A stretch of DNA of 14,581 nucleotides from Pseudomonadota bacterium (GTDB lineage Bacteria; Desulfobacterota; Syntrophia; Syntrophales; JADFWA01), in the NCBI GenBank assembly GCA_030596145.1, contig JAUVKS010000023.1:1-14581 (forward strand). The letters are read 5' to 3'. The notes beneath the pieces are model-generated. The model was given only the letters and a program-made list of their open reading frames with translations. It was not told where the DNA came from and ran no database searches. Positions 1 through 7,052 of the stretch are shown piece after piece (position 1 is the stretch's first letter; each line of letters opens with the position of its first letter). The position numbers and the translations under genes are program-made.

Positions 1-380
1 AGTTTTCCTACACTACCCATCATATCAGGGGTGGCAACAACTTTGTCAAATTCGATCCACCCTCCCTGTACCTTCTCAACTATATCATCAGAACCAACAA
101 TGTCCGCGCCTGCCTCAAGAGCTTCTTTTTCTTTATCACCCTTAGCAAAAACTAATACCCTCACAGACTTCCCGAGGCCGTTAGGGAGAATCACGCTCCC
201 CCTGACCATCTGATCAGCATGTCTTGGATTTACACCTAGCCTGACGGTTGCATCGACAGTCTCATCGAACTTTGCCCTCGAGGTACTTATGAGCAACTCC
301 AAAGATTCTTTCAGAGTATACATCTTCCCGGCCTCAACCTTTTTCTTCGCCTCCAAATAACTTTTTCCTTTGTTAGACAT
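1..380 (-). CDS. rplA: 50S ribosomal protein L1 (5' part; continues past the window edge)
   Basis: This is the N-terminal 126 residues of ribosomal protein L1, which binds 23S rRNA at the L1 stalk and, in many bacteria, represses its own operon. The translation begins MSNKGKSYLEAKKKVEAGKM and contains the family stretch FDETVDATVRLGVNPRHADQ followed by VRGSVILPNGLGK, which are strong L1 signatures. The ATG at 378-380 is preceded by an AGAGG ribosome binding site about 9 bases away, and it lies 16 bases after the rplK stop. The gene runs off the left edge with no stop codon, so the C-terminal part is unseen. The order secE-nusG-rplK-rplA is the standard bacterial one; rplJ-rplL-rpoB would be expected next outside the window. 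Confidence 0.97.
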   Translation of the reverse strand, partial: MSNKGKSYLEAKKKVEAGKMYTLKESLELLISTSRAKFDETVDATVRLGVNPRHADQMVRGSVILPNGLGKSVRVLVFAKGDKEKEALEAGADIVGSDDIVEKVQGGWIEFDKVVATPDMMGSVGK

Positions 381-396
381 TATTACTCAACCTCTT

Positions 397-822
397 CTAT
401 CTCGCAATTTCAATTCCCATAGACCTCGCCGTTCCTTCCACAATCTTAACAGCACCTTCTATATCCACAGCGTTAAGGTCACCATATTTTAATTCAGCAA
501 TCTCACTTACCTGTTTGGCCGTCACTGTTCCCACCTTCTCCCTTTTTGGATCTCCGGAACCCTTTGCTATCTTGGCCGCCTGTTTGAGAAGAACTGAAGT
601 CGGTGGCGTTTTTGTAATGAAAGAGAAAGATCTATCAGCATATACCGTTATTATTACAGGTATAATCATCCCTTCTTGATTCTGCGTCATAGCATTGTAT
701 GCCTTGCAGAACTCCATAATATTCACCCCATGCTGACCCAGAGCCGGACCTATAGGTGGTGATGGAGAAGCTTTCCCTGCTTGAATTTGAAGTTTTATGT
801 TTGCTATAACCTTTTTTGCCAT
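397..822 (-). CDS. rplK: 50S ribosomal protein L11
   Basis: Ribosomal protein L11 of the large-subunit GTPase-associated region. The 141-residue product has the N-terminal family signature KLQIQAGKASPSPPIGPALG, the loop HGVNIMEFCKAYN and the C-terminal RNA-binding part (GTVTAKQVSEIAELKYGDLN, then ends ARSMGIEIAR). A GTG at 831 is in frame, but I chose the ATG at 822. That start gives the usual MAKK beginning and the usual length, and it sits about 8 bases after an AGGG ribosome binding site. The gene follows nusG by 18 bases and precedes rplA by 16 bases, so all are probably on one transcript. Confidence 0.98.
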   Translation of the reverse strand: MAKKVIANIKLQIQAGKASPSPPIGPALGQHGVNIMEFCKAYNAMTQNQEGMIIPVIITVYADRSFSFITKTPPTSVLLKQAAKIAKGSGDPKREKVGTVTAKQVSEIAELKYGDLNAVDIEGAVKIVEGTARSMGIEIAR

Positions 823-840
823 TTTGACCACCCTATATCT

Positions 841-1371
841 TCAATTTTGAACAACCTGTATAAAATCCAATTCTACCGGCGTCGACCTGCCAAAGATACT
901 AACAATAACTCTTAATTTCCCCTTATCGGGTTTGATCTCGTCAACCATTCCATCAAAATTCGTAAATGGACCATCTATAATTCTTACATGATCCCCAACT
1001 TCGAACTCATATTTAGGTTTCGGTTTCAAGGTTCCTGCATCTATTCTGGTCTTCAGCAACTCAACATCACTATCCGGTATCGGGGTAGGCCTATCCTTAC
1101 TCCCGATAAACCCGGTAACTTTGGGGGTACCCCTAACTACGTGCCATGCCTCGTCGTTCATCTCCATTCTTACAAGTATGTAACCCGGAAAGAACTTTCT
1201 TTTGGTCGTTTTTTTTTCACCATCAACCAACTCAACGACATCTTCTTCCGGTACAAGAATATCAGAAAAATGCTCCTGCATACCTAAGGCTTCTATCCTC
1301 TCCTGCATGGAAAGTTTGACTTTACTCTCAAACCCCGAATATGTGTGAATCACATACCATTTAAAGGCCAT
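841..1371 (-). CDS. nusG: Transcription termination/antitermination protein NusG
   Basis: NusG binds RNA polymerase through its N-terminal domain, supports elongation, and links transcription to Rho or to the ribosome through its C-terminal KOW domain. The 176-residue protein starts MAFKWYVIHTYSGFE, a typical NGN-domain start. It contains KRKFFPGYILVRMEM (about residues 58-72), VRGTPKVTGFIG (about 79-90) and the KOW motif VGDHVRIIDGPFTNFDGMV (about 125-143). It has the normal family length and no insertions. The start lies 4 bases after the secE stop, so the two are probably translationally coupled. Confidence 0.98.
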   Translation of the reverse strand: MAFKWYVIHTYSGFESKVKLSMQERIEALGMQEHFSDILVPEEDVVELVDGEKKTTKRKFFPGYILVRMEMNDEAWHVVRGTPKVTGFIGSKDRPTPIPDSDVELLKTRIDAGTLKPKPKYEFEVGDHVRIIDGPFTNFDGMVDEIKPDKGKLRVIVSIFGRSTPVELDFIQVVQN

Positions 1372-1375
1372 ATAT

Positions 1376-1567
1376 TTAACCCAAAACCAATTTTATAATT
1401 CGAGTAAGACCAAAATCCACAACACCGAGAATCGCGGATACAATGATAACGAAAACAACAACGACAGCTGTGGAGGCAAAAGTTTGTTTTGGCGTCGGCC
1501 ATACAACCTTTTTCAGCTCAACCTTCGCTTCTTTCAAGAACTGTTTTATTTTATTTATCTTATCCAT
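1376..1567 (-). CDS. secE: Preprotein translocase subunit SecE
   Basis: SecE is the small clamp subunit of the SecYEG protein-export channel in the inner membrane. The 63-residue product starts MDKINKIKQFLKEAKVELKK, contains the conserved motif VVWPTPKQT (about residues 21-29), and then has one hydrophobic segment (VVVVFVIIVSAILGVV). This is the single-helix short form found in most bacteria other than enterobacteria. The frame is open further upstream, but those codons lie inside the tRNA-Trp gene, so the ATG at 1567 is the sensible start. There is no clear ribosome binding site, and the ATG is only 9 bases after the tRNA 3' CCA (see findings). Confidence 0.96.
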   Translation of the reverse strand: MDKINKIKQFLKEAKVELKKVVWPTPKQTFASTAVVVVFVIIVSAILGVVDFGLTRIIKLVLG

Positions 1568-1576
1568 AATCAAAAT

Positions 1577-1653
1577 TGGCAGGCCAGGAGGGACTCGAAC
1601 CCCCAACATCCGGATTTGGAGTCCGGCGCTCTATCCATTAGAGCTACTGGCCT
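1577..1653 (-). tRNA. tRNA-Trp (anticodon CCA)
   Basis: The minus strand folds as a full cloverleaf. The acceptor stem is AGGCCAG/CTGGCCT with discriminator G. The D arm is GCTC/GAGC, the anticodon stem is CCGGA/TCCGG with loop CTCCAAA (anticodon CCA), and the T arm contains TTCGAGT. The 3' CCA is encoded in the DNA (1577-1579). It sits between rpmG and secE, a common position for tRNA-Trp. Confidence 0.97.
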
Positions 1654-1822
1654 GTACGCACTATAAATGAAGTTTCCACCACCTGTTAAGACAATACCTT
1701 CAAGCAGAGGGTCGGTTTTTACACCCGACTGTAAACGGTGGAACATAAAATGCCACCCTGCAAAATTTACAAACCGGCTAAAATCATAAAATCCGTTACT
1801 CGAATAACGCTTTACGAATTAG

Positions 1823-1972
1823 CTATTTTGTCTCCCTATGAACCGTGTGTGCCCGGCAAAATTTACAATACTTCTTCAACTCAAGACGATCTTGCATAGT
1901 TCTTTTGTTCTTCGTCGTTGAATAATTTCGCTGCTTACATTGTGTACAGGCCAAGGTAATTATACTTCTCAT
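1823..1972 (-). CDS. rpmG: 50S ribosomal protein L33
   Basis: A 49-residue ribosomal protein L33 of the large subunit. The translation starts MRSIITLACTQCKQRNYSTT, followed by KNKRTMQDRLELKKYCKFC and RAHTVHRETK, matching the family end to end. The two CxxC pairs (Cys-Thr-Gln-Cys and Cys-Lys-Phe-Cys) are intact, so this is the zinc-binding form. An AAGG ribosome binding site lies about 8 bases before the ATG. The gene starts 28 bases after the end of tRNA-Thr(GGT), and 169 bases separate its stop from tRNA-Trp. In many related genomes a tuf gene lies immediately upstream of rpmG; here it is absent. Confidence 0.97.
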   Translation of the reverse strand: MRSIITLACTQCKQRNYSTTKNKRTMQDRLELKKYCKFCRAHTVHRETK

Positions 1973-2000
1973 TGCAAACCTTTTTTATTTCTTACTAAAA

Positions 2001-2076
2001 TGGAGCCCACGACCAGGATTGAACTGGTGACCTCATCCTTACCAAGGATGTGCTCTACCTACTGAGCTACGTGGGC
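2001..2076 (-). tRNA. tRNA-Thr (anticodon GGT)
   Basis: Full 76-base cloverleaf on the minus strand. The acceptor stem is GCCCACG/CGTGGGC with discriminator T and an encoded CCA at 2001-2003. The anticodon stem is ATCCT/AGGAT with loop TGGTA(A), anticodon GGT, and the T loop is TTCAATC. It is the last tRNA of the four-tRNA cluster, the position of thrT in Escherichia coli. Confidence 0.96.
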
Positions 2077-2106
2077 CGGTTAAAACATAAAACAGATACA
2101 GGACAG

Positions 2107-2182
2107 TGGAGCGGGAAACGGGATTCGAACCCGCGACCCTCAGCTTGGAAGGCTGACGCTCTAGCCACTGAGCTATTCCCGC
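2107..2182 (-). tRNA. tRNA-Gly (anticodon TCC)
   Basis: Full 76-base cloverleaf on the minus strand. The acceptor stem is GCGGGAA/TTCCCGC with discriminator T and an encoded CCA at 2107-2109. The anticodon stem is TCAGC/GCTGA with loop CTTCCAA, anticodon TCC. The T arm is CGGGTTCGAATCCCG. It lies 30 bases from tRNA-Thr(GGT) and 4 bases from tRNA-Tyr, as in the glyT position of the classic cluster. Confidence 0.97.
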
Positions 2183-2186
2183 TTCA

Positions 2187-2271
2187 TGGTGGAGGGGGGA
2201 GGATTCGAACCTCCGTAGGCTTCGCCGGCAGATTTACAGTCTGCTCCCTTTGGCCGCTCGGGAACCCCTCC
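2187..2271 (-). tRNA. tRNA-Tyr (anticodon GTA)
   Basis: An 85-base class II tRNA with a long variable arm, on the minus strand. The acceptor stem is GGAGGGG/CCCCTCC with discriminator A and an encoded CCA at 2187-2189. The anticodon stem is GCAGA/TCTGC with loop CTGTAAA, anticodon GTA. The variable arm is CGGCGAAGCC plus flanks. Only one base separates its 5' end from the CCA of tRNA-Thr(TGT). Confidence 0.97.
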
Positions 2272-2272
2272 C

Positions 2273-2348
2273 TGGAGCTGGCGATGGGATTCGAACCCGC
2301 GACCTGCTGATTACAAATCAGCTGCTCTACCAACTGAGCTACGCCAGC
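2273..2348 (-). tRNA. tRNA-Thr (anticodon TGT)
   Basis: Full 76-base cloverleaf on the minus strand. The acceptor stem is GCTGGCG/CGCCAGC with discriminator T and an encoded CCA at 2273-2275. The anticodon stem is GCTGA/TCAGC with loop TTTGTAA, anticodon TGT. The T arm is CGGGTTCGAATCCCA. It is the first tRNA after the promoter and corresponds to the thrU position of the classic cluster. Confidence 0.97.
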
Positions 2349-2396
2349 TTTCCTTCTTTCCTTACTGTCTCTAATTTTTAAAAGCCATAACTTGTT

Positions 2397-2425
2397 ATGC
2401 TAATATCAATATTAGAAGTTGTCAA
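2397..2425 (-). promoter_or_regulatory. Predicted sigma70-type promoter of the tRNA/rpmG/secE cluster
   Basis: The minus strand shows a perfect -35 box TTGACA (2420-2425), a 17-base spacer and a -10 box TAGCAT (2397-2402). The predicted transcript start is near 2390, about 40 bases before tRNA-Thr(TGT). The spacing and the perfect -35 box fit a strong stable-RNA promoter. Confidence 0.7.
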
Positions 2426-2477
2426 GAGTTTTTTGATTATTTCTGACTACCGTAGTTTGATTCTCTTGATGAAGAAT

Positions 2478-3980
2478 TTATTCGTCCTCACTAAAAATAT
2501 CGGCGGAAAAGATGTAAATCCTGGTATCTTCATCCGCCCAGGCATTAGATGAAAGTCCCGCCTTATGACAGGTTTCCCTCAAAAAGGTAAGTCTATCCCA
2601 TTTATATTGTGTGGCTACCTGGGGAAGAAGAAGGCCGGAATGGAAATCTTTTACTATGTAGATCCCATGGACACCAACCTCAATTTCGTTAATATCCTTA
2701 ATCTCCTTCAAGGGGGTAAGGACTGATATCTCAATTGACAGATCTTTCAACTCCTCCCGGCCAAGCGGAGAGAATCTTGGATCATTAAAGGCAGCGGACA
2801 TGGCCATCTCGGAAACAGTCACGTACAAGGGTTTTTTCGCATCTATATATCCTATACATCCCCTCAACTGCCCATGCTTCTGGAGAGTGACAAAAGACCC
2901 CCTTTTTTCCTTAAGAGTAGTTGATTCTACCTCGAATTGAGGAGATCCTTTGCCGGCAAGCCGGCATTCAATCACATTCCTGGCAATTTTAAGAAGTTCG
3001 TCTTTTTCCGTCTCGGTTAGCCCCATATTAACTCCCACACCGCTTTTCTCCTTAACCGATCCAGCAGAACCACCGTCATAAAAGACGGCAGAGGCATACC
3101 CGACCACACCACTTTTATCTCCTGTAACATCTCCCGAATTGGCATATTTCAGCAGCTTTACCCTATGGACACCAAGTTTTTTCGCAACTATCATAGTAAC
3201 GGCAATCACCCCACCACCGCAAGCCTCACAGGCACCTCTTTCCAGGTCCTTCAAAAGCCCCTCGGCATCCATTCCTTTTATGTGATCCAGTACTATTGAA
3301 TCCAATTTCACTGCTTTCTCATAGGCATGGAAATGGGAAAGATCAGAACTTCCTATTATGAGGATTTTTTTATCGGCCATGGACTGGAAAATGGCTTCGG
3401 CCAATTCCTTACAAGTTTGACCATCCTGATTTCCCATGACTATCGGGACAAAGCTAAAATTGCCCAGTACCCTTTGCAGAAAGGGAAGTTGAATCTCGAC
3501 GGAATGTTCCTGCAGATGTGCAGCTGGAACAAAGGATATTATCGGACTTCGAGCAATAATCTCATTCGCTAATTCTATATCCACCGGAACAATTCCCAAA
3601 GGCGTCTTATATCCACCTTTATTATATATGGAAACCCCGTTAAAGTAGGCACGGTGACTTGGCCCTATAACTATCACAGCATCAAAGGTCTCCCCCTCGA
3701 CAAGCTTATATGAATAAGCGGCGACCTGCCCGGAATACATATAACCCGCATGGGGTGAGATCAGAGCAACTACCTTTCCATCTATAAGCTCAGTGGGAAC
3801 ATTTTTGAGAAAACCATCTATATCGGATGACAGGATCTTCGGATTTCCAGAATACCATGATCCCGCAATAACCGATTTTCTTATATCATTCATATCCGCC
3901 CCCTCTCCCCTTTCAGGCCACGACAGAATAAACAAAACCGTCAGAACCACAACTGATATTACCTTGACAGATTCTTTCAT
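2478..3980 (-). CDS. MEMO1-family / AMMECR1-family fusion protein (AmmeMemoRadiSam system B+A), probably exported
   Basis: A 500-residue two-domain protein. Residues 1-28 look like a signal peptide: basic start, hydrophobic VISVVVLTVLFIL, then GEGA. Residues 35-305 form a MEMO domain, a fold related to extradiol dioxygenases. The likely metal-site residues are present: His77 in SPHAGYMYSG, His109 in GPSHR, His216 in SSDLSH and Cys254 in ACGGG. Residues 322-498 form an AMMECR1 domain with the hallmark LRGCIGY (372-378) and FNDPRFSPL. The two families usually occur next to a radical SAM protein (the AmmeMemoRadiSam system), and none is present here. The function of the system is not established. 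The start codon has no strong ribosome binding site; a later Met30 would remove the export signal, so secretion depends on the start choice. No clear terminator is seen before the tRNA promoter. Confidence 0.9.
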   Translation of the reverse strand: MKESVKVISVVVLTVLFILSWPERGEGADMNDIRKSVIAGSWYSGNPKILSSDIDGFLKNVPTELIDGKVVALISPHAGYMYSGQVAAYSYKLVEGETFDAVIVIGPSHRAYFNGVSIYNKGGYKTPLGIVPVDIELANEIIARSPIISFVPAAHLQEHSVEIQLPFLQRVLGNFSFVPIVMGNQDGQTCKELAEAIFQSMADKKILIIGSSDLSHFHAYEKAVKLDSIVLDHIKGMDAEGLLKDLERGACEACGGGVIAVTMIVAKKLGVHRVKLLKYANSGDVTGDKSGVVGYASAVFYDGGSAGSVKEKSGVGVNMGLTETEKDELLKIARNVIECRLAGKGSPQFEVESTTLKEKRGSFVTLQKHGQLRGCIGYIDAKKPLYVTVSEMAMSAAFNDPRFSPLGREELKDLSIEISVLTPLKEIKDINEIEVGVHGIYIVKDFHSGLLLPQVATQYKWDRLTFLRETCHKAGLSSNAWADEDTRIYIFSADIFSEDE

Positions 3981-4137
3981 GACTCATTTTATCAATTTCG
4001 CTAAATGAAGAAAGACCTATTACAAATATTACATAAAACACAGAAAAACATTTAAGAAACAAACATGAAGAATTTATACGTTGAATCAATAACTTCAAAT
4101 GATCCGAAGAACAGGAGTTCGAAAACAGAAACAGTTG

Positions 4138-4512
4138 CTAATCTTCTTCCTTTGCGCCTTTTTTTTCTGGTTCACTGCCCATCTTACAGTCTCCTTCAAA
4201 CACTGCCCCTTCCTGTATAACAAAAATCGATGTCTTCACGTTTCCCAAAAGCTTCCCCGTAGAATAAACTTCTATCTTTTCCTTGGTTTCAATACTCCCT
4301 CGAACATAACCATTCACAACCAAATTATCAACCACAATATTCGCCTCAATCTTTGCGCCTTCTCCAACAACTAATGTTCCACCATCACCCAATATCTCAC
4401 CCTTAAAATCACCATCTATTCTCACAGAACCGCTAAACATCAATTTTCCATCAAATTCCGTACCCTTCCCCAGAAAGGCCTTCACTTCATTTATCTTTTT
4501 TCTGTCAATCAT
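4138..4512 (-). CDS. Bactofilin (polymer-forming cytoskeletal protein)
   Basis: A 124-residue bactofilin, a bacterial cytoskeletal family that self-assembles through a right-handed beta-helix without nucleotide. The N-terminus (MIDRKKINEVKAFLGKGTEF) is followed by the typical short repeats GKLMFSGSVRIDGDFKGEI, LVVGEGAKIEANI and VNGYVRGSIETKEKIEV. A charged, probably flexible tail (SEPEKKGAKEED) ends the protein. Length and layout are normal for the family. The ATG follows a strong GGAG ribosome binding site. Bactofilins often work with peptidoglycan enzymes or in shape, stalk or motility functions; nothing nearby says which applies here. The MEMO-AMMECR1 gene follows 157 bases later on the same strand. 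Confidence 0.92.
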   Translation of the reverse strand: MIDRKKINEVKAFLGKGTEFDGKLMFSGSVRIDGDFKGEILGDGGTLVVGEGAKIEANIVVDNLVVNGYVRGSIETKEKIEVYSTGKLLGNVKTSIFVIQEGAVFEGDCKMGSEPEKKGAKEED

Positions 4513-4737
4513 TTTAAAGTCTCCTCTCGTTACGTAGCATCACTTGAAATAAGTATGGAAAATCTTAAATTGTGAAAGGCAATATTAAGTTCAAATCCTG
4601 TTACATTAATTTTCCCACAAACAAACATTTTTTGCAAATTTGAATCTTGATATTGACATTGTTTTTCATGCCCTGTAATCCTCAAACCCCACAACCCAAC
4701 TTCATGACAAAAAATGGACAGCTATTGACAAAAATTA

Positions 4738-5814
4738 TCATTTTATGACCTCCCTCAACTTTTTAATCAGGATAATACTTTGCTCATGTTTCTTTACCGC
4801 CACCCGGAAATAGCGGTCTCCCATACCCTGAAAAGTGCTGCAATCTCTTATCAATATTCCCTCTTGCGCCAGGCGGTCTCTAAGCTCTGTAGAGTTAAGG
4901 GCAACCCGGCTGTTCATGAAGACAAGGATAAAATTGGCTGCACTCTTGTAGGTCTTAAAACCGGGGATTTCGTTTAAGGCATTTCTCAGAAATTCTCTTT
5001 CAGCTATTATATATTGTCTCGTATCCCTGATGTAGTTCCTGTCTGAAAGGGCGTCAGCAGCCACCCTCTGCCCCAGTGAGTTGACCGTCCAGGGTGATTT
5101 ATTTTCCCTGATTTTCGCGATGCATGACGACGAAGCCATTACATAACCTACACGAAGGCCGGGGATACCAAAAAATTTCGTCATGGATCTCAGTACGATC
5201 AGATTGGAAAACCTGAAAATCGCCTTCATGACGGATTCCTCCTCCACAAAGTCTATAAATGCCTCGTCAATTACGGCAAGCGTCCCGGTCTCTTCGGCAT
5301 AAGCTATGATCCGGCACAGCTCATCCTTTGGAGTCAAAACACCCGTGGGATTTGCCGGATTACAGAAATACAGGATATCAAAACCATCTTTCAGGCGCTT
5401 GCAGAACCTGTCAATATCGACGGAAAACCCATTTTCCCCATCGGTCTGGAAATATGACACCTCGGTGCCGGAGATTTTGAGCCCCTTTTCATATTCACTG
5501 AAGGCCGGTGTAACGATGAGTGCACTTCTCGGTTTGAATACTATCGGTATCCAGTACATAAATTCAGTGGACCCATTCCCCACAAGAATATAGTCCCTAT
5601 CAATATCATGGTATTTCGAAAGTCCTGAGACGAGATCGAACGAGTCGATGTCGGGATAATTCAAAATGGAGTCAAATTCCTTTATCACCGTTTCCTTTAC
5701 ACCAGGCGGGTAGCCAAGCGGATTTATATTGGCGCTGAAGTCGATGATCTTATTTTCATCGATTCCATATCTCCTGGAAATTTCACTGACGTTGCCACCG
5801 TGGTCTCTTTTCAT
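4738..5814 (-). CDS. cobD: Threonine-phosphate decarboxylase (CobD), PLP-dependent
   Basis: This cytoplasmic pyridoxal-phosphate enzyme makes (R)-1-aminopropan-2-yl phosphate from L-threonine phosphate, the linker that CbiB joins to cobyric acid. The 358-residue product starts MKRDHGGNVSEI and contains IIDFSANINPLGYPPGV, which is characteristic of this branch of class I/II aminotransferases. It also has FCNPANPTGVLTP, the Asp motif VIDEAFIDF, and the PLP lysine in RSMTKFFGIPGLRVGY (about Lys213). An upstream in-frame start would add 24 residues overlapping cbiB. The ATG at 5814 is preferred because family members begin close to HGG and because it forms an ATGA overlap with the cbiB stop, suggesting translational coupling. 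A histidinol-phosphate aminotransferase was considered, but the cbiB partner and the SANINPLG motif favour CobD. Confidence 0.93.
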   Translation of the reverse strand: MKRDHGGNVSEISRRYGIDENKIIDFSANINPLGYPPGVKETVIKEFDSILNYPDIDSFDLVSGLSKYHDIDRDYILVGNGSTEFMYWIPIVFKPRSALIVTPAFSEYEKGLKISGTEVSYFQTDGENGFSVDIDRFCKRLKDGFDILYFCNPANPTGVLTPKDELCRIIAYAEETGTLAVIDEAFIDFVEEESVMKAIFRFSNLIVLRSMTKFFGIPGLRVGYVMASSSCIAKIRENKSPWTVNSLGQRVAADALSDRNYIRDTRQYIIAEREFLRNALNEIPGFKTYKSAANFILVFMNSRVALNSTELRDRLAQEGILIRDCSTFQGMGDRYFRVAVKKHEQSIILIKKLREVIK

Positions 5815-6767
5815 AATTGTATTATCCATAAGGTTGTCATGCAGAAAACGGCCATCAGGAGGGATGAGGCAAACATAATGGCCCATGTCTTCTTTACATC
5901 CACTCTGTCCACCACGTTTATCCTGTCACCGATGGTCGGTTTACTGGCAATCTCTCCGAAATATCTGTTTTCACCGCCAAGCTGTATGCCAAGGGATCCG
6001 GCCACCGCAGCCTCCGGTATGCCACTGTTCGGACTTGAGTGATTTCTGCCGTCCCTTCGCATGATTCTCCACGAATCCCGCCAGTTGAGCCTAAGAATAA
6101 AAGCGGCCAGTATGATAATAAGCCCTGTGAGCCTTGCCGGTATCCAATTAAATATATCGTCCATCCTGGCTGAAAAGCAACCGATATCCTTGTATCTGTC
6201 ATTTTTATATCCCACCATGGAATCGAGGGTATTGACCGCCTTGTAGGCCATGGCCAGGGGGAGGCCGCCGAGAGCCAGGTAGAACATGGGCGCCACGATA
6301 CCATCCGAGAGGTTTTCCGATACCGTTTCAATGACGGCCCGCAAGATCTCCTCCTCATCGAGGTTTTTTGTATCCCTTCCCACAATCATAGAGAGGCTCT
6401 TTCTTGCCTCTTCTAAATTATCGCTTTTCAGGGCACTCAGGACAGCCTTACTTTCATCATAAAGAGACCTTGTCGCCAGTGTCAGAGAGGCGAGCAGGAT
6501 TGCTATAATCGCACCGAACAGAGAGTTTATGAAAAAACACCCTTCTACTATTCCCCAGGTGATGAAAAAAGTGGGGGCAACTACGGCGAACCACAAAATG
6601 ATTCCGGCCTTCTTTTCATCTATAAATCCCCCCTTTACCAAGGAGGGGATTTTCCCTTCCCAAAAACCCACAAACTTCCCGATGATGACTACGGGATGGG
6701 GAAACCGACGAGGATCGCCGACTATTATATCGACTATATATGCTCCTAAGAAAACTGCTGGTGTCAT
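5811..6767 (-). CDS. cbiB: Adenosylcobinamide-phosphate synthase (CbiB/CobD type), membrane protein
   Basis: An inner-membrane enzyme that condenses adenosylcobyric acid with aminopropanol phosphate to give adenosylcobinamide phosphate. The 318-residue sequence opens with the family start FLGAYIVDIIVGDPRRFPHPV. It contains several hydrophobic segments, the conserved block SENLSDGIVAPMFYLALGG (about residues 149-167), AVNTLDSMVGYKNDRY, and SGIPEAAVAGSLGIQLGG near the C-terminus. The stop overlaps the start of cobD (ATGA). An imperfect palindrome lies inside the gene at 6624-6653 and encodes the loop around PSLVKGGF (see repeat entry). In some taxa this enzyme is called CobD, which should not be confused with its neighbour. 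Confidence 0.95.
   Translation of the reverse strand: MTPAVFLGAYIVDIIVGDPRRFPHPVVIIGKFVGFWEGKIPSLVKGGFIDEKKAGIILWFAVVAPTFFITWGIVEGCFFINSLFGAIIAILLASLTLATRSLYDESKAVLSALKSDNLEEARKSLSMIVGRDTKNLDEEEILRAVIETVSENLSDGIVAPMFYLALGGLPLAMAYKAVNTLDSMVGYKNDRYKDIGCFSARMDDIFNWIPARLTGLIIILAAFILRLNWRDSWRIMRRDGRNHSSPNSGIPEAAVAGSLGIQLGGENRYFGEIASKPTIGDRINVVDRVDVKKTWAIMFASSLLMAVFCMTTLWIIQL
6624..6653. repeat. Imperfect palindromic repeat unit inside cbiB
   Basis: The arms AAATCCCC (6624-6631) and GGGGATTT (6646-6653) are perfect inverted copies around a C/T-rich centre (CCTTTACCAAGGA). Palindromes of the AAATCCCCCTTT...GGGGGATTT type are, from general knowledge, scattered through many deltaproteobacterial and cyanobacterial genomes. 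This copy keeps the frame and encodes roughly KIPSLVKGGF in a loop after the first conserved CbiB segment. Confidence 0.6.
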
Positions 6768-6919
6768 TATGTTCCTAACCTCAATCCATTATAAACAATG
6801 CTGTTACAGTAGAGAATCGTCCTACAATCATTCTTCCCGGATGATAAATAAACCGTGTTTGTCCTGCCTATCTTTTTACCCTCTCTAACCAGTTGTTTTA
6901 TTTTACTGTTTGGCAAAAA

Positions 6920-6948
6920 AGTATATGGGAGAAATAGTTGCGAGTCAA
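6920..6948 (-). promoter_or_regulatory. Predicted sigma70-type promoter of cbiB-cobD
   Basis: The minus strand reads TTGACT (6943-6948), a 17-base spacer and TATACT (6920-6925), five of six matches in each box. Transcription would start near 6913, leaving a leader of about 145 bases before the cbiB ATG. Confidence 0.7.
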
Positions 6949-7028
6949 GGGTAAAAGAAGATACACTCTTCTTCCATAATACATTCGATCTTTCCTTAAA
7001 ACCAACTCTCGACAGTTTCACACGTGGG

Positions 7029-7042
7029 TACAACACCTTGTA
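7029..7042. promoter_or_regulatory. Short dyad, possible operator next to the regulator promoter
   Basis: TACAA-CACC-TTGTA is an inverted repeat with 5-base arms that ends 10 bases upstream of the plus-strand -35 box. A divergent LuxR-type regulator could bind here. This is inference from position only, and a 5-base dyad could be chance. Confidence 0.25.
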
Positions 7043-7052
7043 GTCTCTTCTC

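Noticed and set aside
1570..1746. A 58-codon frame starting MFHRLQSGVKTDPLLEGIVL with a good ribosome binding site
   Set aside because: It runs straight through the tRNA-Trp gene and has no recognised family, so it is more likely chance than a gene.
2050..2310. Plus-strand frame encoding GKRDSNPRPSAWKADALATE
   Set aside because: This is the usual false protein produced by reading tRNA genes (Gly, Tyr, Thr) on the opposite strand.
5918..6385. A 155-codon minus-strand frame inside cbiB
   Set aside because: It is an out-of-frame shadow of cbiB, rich in Arg, Ser and Trp, with no family features.
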